From an uncultured Collinsella sp. (GTDB lineage: Bacteria > Actinomycetota > Coriobacteriia > Coriobacteriales > Coriobacteriaceae): a DNA stretch of 5,392 nucleotides. Under the pieces are notes generated by a model. It had not been told where the DNA came from and made no database searches. It worked only from the letters and a program-made list of their open reading frames with translations. Both the position numbers and the translations under genes were made by a program. Shown here piece after piece: positions 1 through 4,925 of this stretch. The stretch's first letter is position 1. Each line of letters begins with the position of its first letter. The stretch is taken from assembly GCA_900554905.1 (NCBI GenBank), contig USJB01000092.1, forward strand, positions 1 to 5,392, read 5' to 3'.

Positions 1-13
1 TCTCGTGAAAAGC

Positions 14-49
14 AAAACGGCCGACCCCTTTGCTCGGGCCGACCGTTTT
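14..49 (-). terminator. Rho-independent terminator of the membrane-protein gene
   Basis: Arms 14-27 and 36-49 pair around an 8-base loop. Read on the minus strand, the only two non-Watson-Crick pairs become G-U wobbles; on the plus strand they would be C-A and A-C mismatches. The minus transcript then runs into TTTTGCTTTT. The structure therefore points to termination of minus-strand transcription, and it lies about 30 bases past the stop codon of the gene at 78-584. Confidence 0.85.
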
Positions 50-77
50 GAAGAGAAAGTTTGATTGTTGGAAAATC

Positions 78-584
78 CTAGGCAGTCGCGGCGACTTCCC
101 CAGCGTCGACGCCCGCGGTGGTGGCACCGATGACGACGTAGCCGCTCACACAGCCGGCAACAGCGCACATAACGCCCTTAAAGATCATCATGCCCGTGCG
201 CGAAAGCGGCAGCGGGAGCACAAAAGTGCAAAGCCATGCAAGGGGCGTGGCAACTACAAGGGCAATGATGCCAACGACGATCGACAGGGGAATCGACTTT
301 TTGGGCAGCTTGGCCAGCCAACCATAGCCTTCGGAATTGCCCGGGTAAACCCCCTTGTTGAAATCCATCTTGGTCAGCGGCACCACGCACCAGGTCAAAA
401 TGAGACCAAGCAGGGCGCCTGTCAGCGCAATCTCCTCGACAACCTTACCGGCGGCAAAGGTAATATCGGCGTCCCCCGCGTGCATGCCCATAAAGATGAG
501 CGCGTTAACGATGCCGTTGACGATGCCGTAACCGACGATGCACTTGTTCTTAAGATAGCTCTGGTAGTCCTTTGCGGCGGCCAT
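78..584 (-). CDS. Hypothetical four-helix integral membrane protein
   Basis: I do not recognise this 168-residue protein. It has about four hydrophobic stretches, roughly residues 15-35, 49-70, 98-122 and 134-155. A hydrophilic loop at about 71-97 (KMDFNKGVYPGNSEGYGW, ending in a KLPKK basic patch) separates the two helix pairs. No signal peptide or catalytic motif is visible, so a small transporter-like or structural membrane protein is only a guess. The start is placed at 584 because GGGAGG lies four bases upstream; an in-frame ATG at 611 would put this ribosome site inside the gene. The gene is monocistronic as far as seen, ends at its own terminator, and is divergent from the LacI-family gene, which makes it a possible but unproven target of that regulator. 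Confidence 0.8.
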   Translation of the reverse strand: MAAAKDYQSYLKNKCIVGYGIVNGIVNALIFMGMHAGDADITFAAGKVVEEIALTGALLGLILTWCVVPLTKMDFNKGVYPGNSEGYGWLAKLPKKSIPLSIVVGIIALVVATPLAWLCTFVLPLPLSRTGMMIFKGVMCAVAGCVSGYVVIGATTAGVDAGEVAATA

Positions 585-661
585 ATGCCCTCCCCATTTT
601 CGCAGTGTCATTTGAGTGGGGCCAGTGTATCCTCACGCATCACGCCCGCTGACCAGAAGGA

Positions 662-679
662 TTGCCGTTTTTACGGCAA
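662..679. repeat. Short perfect hairpin in the divergent intergenic region
   Basis: TTGCCGT (662-668) and ACGGCAA (673-679) are exact inverted copies separated by TTTT. The hairpin lies about 80 bases upstream of the membrane-protein gene and 13 bases before the larger palindrome at 692-731. It could be a regulator-binding site, part of the neighbouring repeat element, or a weak hairpin. No function can be assigned from sequence alone. Confidence 0.5.
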
Positions 680-691
680 CAGCCACACCCC

Positions 692-731
692 AAACCACCA
701 CAAAGGGGGACAGGCACCTTTGTGGTGGTTT
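692..731. repeat. REP-like extragenic palindrome with GGGACAGGCA loop
   Basis: Two perfect 15-bp arms (AAACCACCACAAAGG and its inverse, 692-706 and 717-731) enclose the loop GGGACAGGCA. The GGGACAGGCACC core resembles repeated extragenic palindromes that, from memory, are scattered through many gut genomes and mobilised by REP-associated tyrosine (Y1) transposases. Only one copy is in the window and no transposase is present, so its status as a dispersed repeat is inferred. It sits between divergent genes, upstream of the promoter at 747-777. Confidence 0.65.
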
Positions 732-746
732 TCAACATGGTGGGCT

Positions 747-777
747 TTGACACCCCAGGGGCGGGCGATGCTACAAT
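747..777 (+). promoter_or_regulatory. Sigma-70 type promoter of the LacI-family gene
   Basis: A perfect -35 box TTGACA (747-752) is followed after 19 bases by TACAAT (772-777), which is preceded by TGC and so forms an extended -10 element. The spacer is two bases longer than ideal. Transcription would start near 784, leaving a leader of about 30 bases before the ATG at 813. Confidence 0.7.
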
Positions 778-788
778 CTGGCTTGTAC

Positions 789-802
789 TTGAAACGCATC
801 AA
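789..802. promoter_or_regulatory. Probable LacI-family operator, autoregulatory
   Basis: TTGAAACGCATCAA is an inverted repeat of the form TTGAnnCGnnTCAA centred on CG. A palindrome with a central CG and an AAAC-type half-site is typical of LacI-family operators. It lies just past the predicted transcription start and runs into the ribosome-binding site, so a bound repressor would block the gene's own expression. The palindrome is seen; its use by this protein is inferred. Confidence 0.45.
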
Positions 803-807
803 AGGGG
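801..807 (+). promoter_or_regulatory. Ribosome-binding site fixing the start of the LacI-family gene
   Basis: AAAGGGG lies five bases before the ATG at 813. This decides the start: the reading frame is open upstream as far as position 30, but that stretch is antisense to the membrane-protein gene and does not resemble any LacI-family protein. Confidence 0.75.
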
Positions 808-812
808 CCGCT

Positions 813-1922
813 ATGGCAAAGGTTAAAATCAGCGACGTCGCGCGCGAAGCCGGGGTTTCGTTGGGCACGGTCTCCAACGCGCTCAACCATCCCGAAAAGT
901 TGCGTCCCGAGACCCTCAAGCTCATTAACGAAACCATCAATCGACTGGGCTACCTGCCCAACCAAAGCGCTCGTCAGCTCGCGGGCGGCGCCACCAAGTC
1001 CTTTGGCCTGGTGCTCCCCCGTCTCGATCACGGCTTTTCGCTCCAAATCGCCAGCGGCGCCCACAACGAGGCCCGCAAGCACGGCTACGACTTGCTCATC
1101 GCCAACGCCGATAACGACGATATTCTCCAGGACCATTACCTGCGCTACTTTATGGGCACGCAGATGTCCGGCGTCATGGTTCAGCCCATGGCATCCCCCG
1201 ACTGGCACCCCGCCATGACCAAGATGCCCGTGCCGATCGTCCATCTGGACATCCATTGCTCCGAGCCCGGCTACTACGTAGCGGCCGACAACGAGGCCCA
1301 GGGTCGCATCATTGCCGAACTTGCCATCGCCCGCGGCGCGCACCATATTGTCGTCGTCGGCCGAGCAGCATTTATGCAACTCACCCTGCGCGTCCTTGGC
1401 ATTCATAAGGCGCTCGCCCTGCACCCCGATATCAAGATCGAAGTCATCGACGCCGGCGAATGGAATACCGCTGCCGACGGCTACGGCATCGGTGCCCAAA
1501 TCGCCGAGCGCCCCGCGGACGAACGTCCCGATTTTGTCGTCGGCCTGACCGACGTGCTGGCCTCGGGCGTTATCTCGGCATTGGTCGACAAAGGCATCTC
1601 CGTCCCCGAGCAGGTTCGCGTGGCCGGATGCGACGGCAACCCGCTCGCTTGGAGCGGATCGGTCCCACTCACTACGGTAGCGCCCCCGGGCTACGAGATT
1701 GGCCGCAAGGGTGTCCAACTGCTGATGGAGCAAATCGAGAACAAGGCCCCGGCAAAGATCAAGCATATCCGTGTCGGCTCCGCAGTGCGTACCGTCACCG
1801 CAGTCGCCGCCGAGGATATCAACCGCCAAGAACTGGTACGTCCGTTCCTACTGGAGCGCGCCAGCACCCAGGCGAGCACCCAGACCGACGCCACGGCCAT
1901 CAACCTCGGCGCGTATCTATAG
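813..1922 (+). CDS. LacI/GalR-family transcriptional repressor
   Basis: The 369-residue protein is a DNA-binding regulator that should sense a sugar or related small molecule. Residues 5-25 form the helix-turn-helix (ISDVAREAGVSLGTVSNALN) and align without gaps to E. coli LacI; the recognition-helix positions 17, 18 and 22 are Leu, Gly and Asn. The hinge follows (Y47, P49, N50, A53, R54, L56), with Leu56 matching the LacI residue that inserts into the minor groove. Residues from about 62 to 345 are the periplasmic-binding-protein-like effector and dimerisation domain (GLVLP, NEAQGR, CDGNPLAW). A tail of about 24 residues with two ASTQ copies (350-357) makes it longer than the usual 330-345. 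The effector cannot be predicted. It is alone in its transcription unit and is probably autoregulated through the palindrome at 789-802. Confidence 0.93.
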   Translation: MAKVKISDVAREAGVSLGTVSNALNHPEKLRPETLKLINETINRLGYLPNQSARQLAGGATKSFGLVLPRLDHGFSLQIASGAHNEARKHGYDLLIANADNDDILQDHYLRYFMGTQMSGVMVQPMASPDWHPAMTKMPVPIVHLDIHCSEPGYYVAADNEAQGRIIAELAIARGAHHIVVVGRAAFMQLTLRVLGIHKALALHPDIKIEVIDAGEWNTAADGYGIGAQIAERPADERPDFVVGLTDVLASGVISALVDKGISVPEQVRVAGCDGNPLAWSGSVPLTTVAPPGYEIGRKGVQLLMEQIENKAPAKIKHIRVGSAVRTVTAVAAEDINRQELVRPFLLERASTQASTQTDATAINLGAYL

Positions 1923-1947
1923 CACGCCCGCACGTATGCTAAGTCAC

Positions 1948-1997
1948 CGCTTAAGCAAAAGGGGCCCGACCATTGCCGGGCCCCTTTTGCTTAAGCG
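1948..1997. terminator. Bidirectional terminator between convergent genes
   Basis: A perfect 21-bp stem (1948-1968 with 1977-1997) closes an 8-base loop. It contains GGGGCCCG flanked by AAAA on one side and TTTT on the other, so either strand gives a GC-rich hairpin followed by a T run. It lies 25 bases after the LacI-family stop codon and 38 bases after the phosphatase stop codon, and serves both. Confidence 0.9.
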
Positions 1998-2035
1998 CAA
2001 ACGTGGGCAATTGCTCGTTTCAACACCGCAATTGT

Positions 2036-2686
2036 CTAGCGCACGGCCTTGACCGCCGCCGCCAGATCGAACAGCGTATCGAGCACGGCCTCGCAGCCAT
2101 CCACCACGTCCTGCGGCAGCGGCACGATATCGGGGACGGCAAAGACATGGCAGCCGGCCGTAATGCCCGAGACGCAGCCGTTGCGCGAATCCTCGACCAC
2201 GGCACATTCCTCGGGAGCAAAGCCCGCGCGCTCGCAGGCGAGCAGATACATCTCGGGGTCGGGCTTGCCGTGCACGACATCCTCGCCGCAGGTCACCGTT
2301 TCAAACTTGTCAAAGAGGCCGACCATCTTAAGGTTGCGCTCGGCCGTAGCGAGGCGCGACGACGTCGCTAGACCCACGTGATAGCCCGTAGCCAACAGCT
2401 CGTCTATGCACTCGGCGGCGCCGGCCTTAAGCTCCAGGTCGGTCTTGACCATCTCGTCGCGAATCTCCTTGTGGCGGACATAAATCGCCTCGGTGGTTTC
2501 GTGGCTACCGTAATGCTTATCAAGGATGTCCATAACATCGGGTAGCGTGCGGCCGATAAACTGATGGATCAGCGCTACATCAATCGCGAGCCCCAGCTCA
2601 GCGGCGCCTGCCTTCCAGGCCTTAATCCCCAAACGCTCGGTATCGACCAGCGTTCCATCCATGTCAAAAATAACAGCCTTGATCAT
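2036..2686 (-). CDS. HAD-superfamily (subfamily IA) phosphatase or phosphoglucomutase-like hydrolase
   Basis: This 216-residue protein has all four HAD motifs. Motif I is FDMDGTLVD, with nucleophile Asp8 and acid/base Asp10. Motif II is LATSS (residues 106-110), motif III is Lys141 in GKPDPEMY, and motif IV is VVEDSRNG with Glu165-Asp166 binding Mg2+. The helical cap between motifs I and II (about residues 16-95) is that of subfamily IA. This group includes beta-phosphoglucomutase and broad sugar-phosphate phosphatases; the sequence does not decide the substrate, though Asp10 and the VEDSRNG motif fit either. The start at 2686 is preferred over an upstream ATG at 2773 because motif I begins at once and GGGGGA lies just upstream. 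The gene is convergent with the LacI-family gene and divergent from larE. It is expected to be cytoplasmic. Confidence 0.92.
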   Translation of the reverse strand: MIKAVIFDMDGTLVDTERLGIKAWKAGAAELGLAIDVALIHQFIGRTLPDVMDILDKHYGSHETTEAIYVRHKEIRDEMVKTDLELKAGAAECIDELLATGYHVGLATSSRLATAERNLKMVGLFDKFETVTCGEDVVHGKPDPEMYLLACERAGFAPEECAVVEDSRNGCVSGITAGCHVFAVPDIVPLPQDVVDGCEAVLDTLFDLAAAVKAVR

Positions 2687-2746
2687 ATCGGTCCCCCATC
2701 GACTCTCGCTGTCGCGTTGCTGCAACTCTACCGCATTTGGCAACTT

Positions 2747-2764
2747 GTATATAACGTATATAGC
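2747..2764. repeat. Tandem 9-bp repeat in the phosphatase/larE intergenic region
   Basis: GTATATAAC and GTATATAGC lie directly next to each other (2747-2755, 2756-2764), differing at one base. They also give the inverted pair TATATA-ACG-TATATA (2748-2762). The patch overlaps the best -10 candidate of the phosphatase gene, so it may be a regulator site or only an AT-rich promoter core. Confidence 0.5.
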
Positions 2765-2785
2765 ATATTGCACTTTCGTTACACA
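2757..2785 (-). promoter_or_regulatory. Candidate promoter of the HAD phosphatase gene
   Basis: On the minus strand TATATA (2762-2757) is preceded by TGC, giving an extended -10. Seventeen bases further up is TGTGTA, a poor -35 that an extended -10 could tolerate. The leader to the ATG at 2686 would be about 65 bases. Confidence 0.35.
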
Positions 2786-2819
2786 GATAGAAGTCTTATG
2801 GCAAGTAACGCATTAGGAT

Positions 2820-2825
2820 TATAGT
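2820..2825 (+). promoter_or_regulatory. Candidate -10 element for larE
   Basis: TATAGT lies 34 bases before the larE ATG, a plausible distance, but no good -35 box is present 16-18 bases upstream. It is the best -10 match close to the start. The ribosome-binding site AAGGA (2848-2852), seven bases before the ATG, is clear. Confidence 0.25.
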
Positions 2826-2859
2826 TTTCGATCGAGTACTCAGCGATAAGGAACGTTTC

Positions 2860-4455
2860 ATGATTTTAGACACCACGGCACCCGCAGAGGAGCTTCAAGA
2901 CAAGCTATCGGCGCTCGAACAGCTGCTTTTGGCATACGGACGCGTCGCCATCGGCTTTTCCGGTGGTGTCGACAGCAGCTTTTTGGCCGCGGTCTGCGCC
3001 CGCATCATGCCTACCAATACCCTCCTCGTCCATCTCACCACGCCGCTCATCGGCACGCCCGAGCAAGCTTCGTTTGAGCGGTCCGTTGACGGGCAGGCCG
3101 ACAAGGGTCCGCATTTTAAGCTCCCCGTGCTCAATCTTTCGGTCGATCAGTTGCAGCTCCCCCAAGTAGCCTGCAACGATGCCAATCGCTGCTACCACTG
3201 CAAGCACGCCGGCTTTACCGCCATCGTCAACCACGCCAAGTCGCTCGGCTTTCCCACCGTCATCGACGGCAGCAATGCAAGCGATCGCGGTGACTACCGC
3301 CCTGGCATGCGCGCGGCAGAAGAGCTCGGCGTACGCTCCCCTCTCATGGAGGTCGGCTTTACCAAGGACGAAGAGCGCGAGCTGCTGCGCGCATGGGGTT
3401 ATCCCGTTTGGAACCTGCCGGCGGGAGCATGTCTTGCCACGCGCGTCCCCACGGGCGAGGAGCTTACGCGCGAGAAGGTCTCCCTGATTCGCGCCTGCGA
3501 GGATTACCTGCACGATCTTGATCTGGCACAGGTACGCGCGCGCCTGGTCGGCGGCTGCATGCATATCGAGGCCGCACCCGCAGATGTCGCCAAGATTGCC
3601 ACCCTCGGCGGTGCCGCCGTCGATGCCGAGGGCAAAACCCCGCTGCCCGCCGTTATCAAGTCCGCGCTGCGCGAACTGGGCTGCGAGGTCGTGGAGCTGA
3701 ACTGCGACCCCACGGGCGAATTCGCCCACAACCCCGAGCCGCTGCCGGAGAACCTGACCGAAATAGCCGGGGTGATCCGCCGCGAGAAGGCCGACCTGGG
3801 GATCGTCGTGGATCCCGATGTCGACCGGCTGGCACTGGTCAGCGAGGACGGCTCGATGTTCGTCGAGGAGTACACGCTGGTGGCTGTGGCCGACTACATC
3901 CTCACGAAGCACCCGGGCGGGAACACCGTTTCCAACCTGAGCTCGTCGCGGGCGCTGCGCGACGTGACGGAGCGGCACGGCGGCAAATATTATGCTTCGG
4001 CCGTCGGCGAGGTGAACGTCGTGGCCAGGATGAAGGAGGTGGGCGCCGTGATCGGCGGAGAAGGCAACGGAGGCGTGATCTACCCGGGGCTACACTACGG
4101 GCGCGATGCGTTGGTGGGAACGGCACTCTTTTTGACATGGCTCGCACAGACGGGGATGACCATGACGCAGTTGCGTGCGACCTATCCGGCATACTATGCG
4201 TCGAAGAATAAAATCGAGCTGACACCGGCGATCGACGTGGATAAAGTGCTGCGTGAGATAAAGGAACGTTATGCCGATGAGAACGTGAACGATACGGACG
4301 GGGTGAAAATCGACTTCCCGGAGAACTGGGTGCACCTGCGCAAGTCGAATACCGAACCCATTATCCGGGTCTATACCGAGGCGAAGTCGATGGCTGCGGC
4401 CGAGGCGCTGGCACAGCGGTTCATCGGGGAAATCAAGGAAATCTGTAAAATATAA
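2860..4455 (+). CDS. larE: Hybrid reading frame: LarE-like sulfur transferase joined to GlmM C-terminal part (probable assembly chimera)
   Basis: The 531-residue frame has two unrelated parts. Residues 1 to about 274 are LarE, the ATP-dependent enzyme that thiolates the nickel-pincer nucleotide precursor of lactate racemase. They show the PP-loop SGGVDSS (34-40), RCYHCK (110-115), DGSNASD (136-142) and GACLATRVP (189-197). Cys191 lies where the family's sacrificial cysteine (Cys176 in L. plantarum) is expected. The usual LarE end, a GYRxGSMN-type segment, is missing. From about residue 275 the protein is phosphoglucosamine mutase. The start ATG at 2860 has AAGGA seven bases upstream. Glycine codon GGG is used 1 time in 23 before the join and 8 in 21 after it. 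Neither enzyme would be complete, so the product is unlikely to be real. Confidence 0.8.
   Translation: MILDTTAPAEELQDKLSALEQLLLAYGRVAIGFSGGVDSSFLAAVCARIMPTNTLLVHLTTPLIGTPEQASFERSVDGQADKGPHFKLPVLNLSVDQLQLPQVACNDANRCYHCKHAGFTAIVNHAKSLGFPTVIDGSNASDRGDYRPGMRAAEELGVRSPLMEVGFTKDEERELLRAWGYPVWNLPAGACLATRVPTGEELTREKVSLIRACEDYLHDLDLAQVRARLVGGCMHIEAAPADVAKIATLGGAAVDAEGKTPLPAVIKSALRELGCEVVELNCDPTGEFAHNPEPLPENLTEIAGVIRREKADLGIVVDPDVDRLALVSEDGSMFVEEYTLVAVADYILTKHPGGNTVSNLSSSRALRDVTERHGGKYYASAVGEVNVVARMKEVGAVIGGEGNGGVIYPGLHYGRDALVGTALFLTWLAQTGMTMTQLRATYPAYYASKNKIELTPAIDVDKVLREIKERYADENVNDTDGVKIDFPENWVHLRKSNTEPIIRVYTEAKSMAAAEALAQRFIGEIKEICKI
3664..3690 (+). other. Breakpoint between LarE and GlmM sequence
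   Basis: The join lies within the codons for ALRELGCEV (residues 269-277). LarE proteins have a late helix ending in a 'LxELG' type peptide, and Bacteroidetes GlmM has 'LGxEVVEL' at the start of its second domain, so the two parents could share a short stretch of DNA here in the same frame. Codon use, protein family and gene neighbourhood all change at this point. Confidence 0.75.
3682..4455 (+). pseudogene. glmM: GlmM phosphoglucosamine mutase, C-terminal fragment (5' part replaced)
   Basis: Residues 275-531 of the hybrid frame match the later domains of phosphoglucosamine mutase, which converts glucosamine-6-phosphate to glucosamine-1-phosphate for UDP-GlcNAc and cell-wall synthesis. Visible are the metal loop DPDVDR (318-323), the sugar-binding loop GGEGNGG (399-405) and the phosphate-binding loop RKSNTEPIIRVYTEA (494-508). 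The N-terminal domain with the phosphoserine loop (TASHNP type), about 200 residues, is absent. The wording of the conserved blocks (PDVDRLAxxSEDG, SNLSSSRALRDVTERHGG) is of Bacteroidales type, closest in my recollection to Alistipes. The true gene is probably intact in its own genome, and the fragment here results from a misjoin. It is followed after 20 bases by a lipoprotein gene in the same direction. Confidence 0.85.
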
Positions 4456-4475
4456 ACAGTTTAAACGAAACGACT

Positions 4476-4913
4476 ATGAAGAATAAAGTCATGATCCTCG
4501 CGGCTGCGATAACGCTTGTCGCCTGCGGGGGCAACCAACAGAAAAAGGCGGTATCTGAAAAGGTCAAAGCGGATGCCGTGAAGGTCGACATGCATGATGC
4601 GGAGAGCTCGCTCGACTACCAGGGGACATACACCGGGGTTTTCCCGGCGGCGGACTGCCCGGGGATCGACATGCGCCTCACGCTGAAGAAGGACGGCACG
4701 TACAGCCTGCACATGAAATACCTGGACCGCGACTCGGAATTCGACGAGAAGGGCGCCTACAAGGTCAAGGGAAATCTGCTGACGCTGACCCCGATGGACG
4801 GGCAGCCGGAGTACTACAAGGTGGAGGAGAACCAGGTGCGCAAGCTCGATGCCGACAAACAACCCGTCACGGGGGCGCTGGCCGAAAATTACGTATTGAA
4901 GAAAACCGAATAA
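4476..4913 (+). CDS. NlpE-like lipoprotein (copper-resistance NlpE N-terminal domain)
   Basis: The 145-residue protein starts with a lipoprotein signal peptide (MKNK, hydrophobic stretch, lipobox LVAC with lipidated Cys17). After a Lys-rich linker (about 18-45), residues 48-143 match the NlpE N-terminal domain: YQGTYTGVFPAADCPGIDMRLTL, then a KDGTYSLHMKYL strand pair. In E. coli NlpE, an outer-membrane lipoprotein that signals surface contact and copper stress through Cpx, this domain has a CxxC; here the first Cys is Ala58 and only Cys61 remains. Residues after Cys17 are GGN, not the acidic export signal of Bacteroidetes surface lipoproteins, so a periplasm-facing location is likely. Its role is unknown. 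No good Shine-Dalgarno precedes the start, as usual in Bacteroidetes. It lies between glmM and a dipeptidase gene in one operon. Confidence 0.85.
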   Translation: MKNKVMILAAAITLVACGGNQQKKAVSEKVKADAVKVDMHDAESSLDYQGTYTGVFPAADCPGIDMRLTLKKDGTYSLHMKYLDRDSEFDEKGAYKVKGNLLTLTPMDGQPEYYKVEENQVRKLDADKQPVTGALAENYVLKKTE

Positions 4914-4925
4914 AACCCTTGCCGG

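Noticed and set aside
30..812. A 261-residue upstream extension of the LacI-family reading frame
   Set aside because: It is antisense to the membrane-protein gene, crosses the terminator, palindrome and promoter, and has low-complexity composition. The ribosome site at 801-807 and the exact LacI-like N-terminus fix the start at 813.
771..1829. A 352-residue minus-strand open frame opposite the LacI-family gene
   Set aside because: It is the shadow of a GC-rich gene: rich in Gly, Val, Ala and Asp with no recognisable domain, and fully covered by a well-supported gene.
2007..2034. A possible small hairpin from two GCAATTG copies
   Set aside because: The 7-bp arms are AT-rich and separated by 13 bases next to a far stronger terminator; CAATTG is self-complementary, so chance pairing is easy.
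2687..2773. An N-terminal extension of the HAD phosphatase from an ATG at 2773
   Set aside because: The 29 extra residues precede motif I, which normally starts the protein, and they would overlap the promoter region. A good ribosome site stands before 2686.
2905..3978. A 357-residue minus-strand open frame opposite larE and glmM
   Set aside because: It is a shadow frame with no domain, and it crosses the breakpoint between two genomes, so it cannot be a real gene.
2860..4455. A genuine new bifunctional LarE-GlmM enzyme
   Set aside because: Both halves lack essential parts, the pathways are unrelated, and codon use and neighbourhood switch at the join. A misassembly explains all of this.
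4459..4466. GTTTAAAC palindrome between glmM and the lipoprotein gene
   Set aside because: An 8-bp AT-rich palindrome in a 20-base gap inside an operon has no supporting context as a site.
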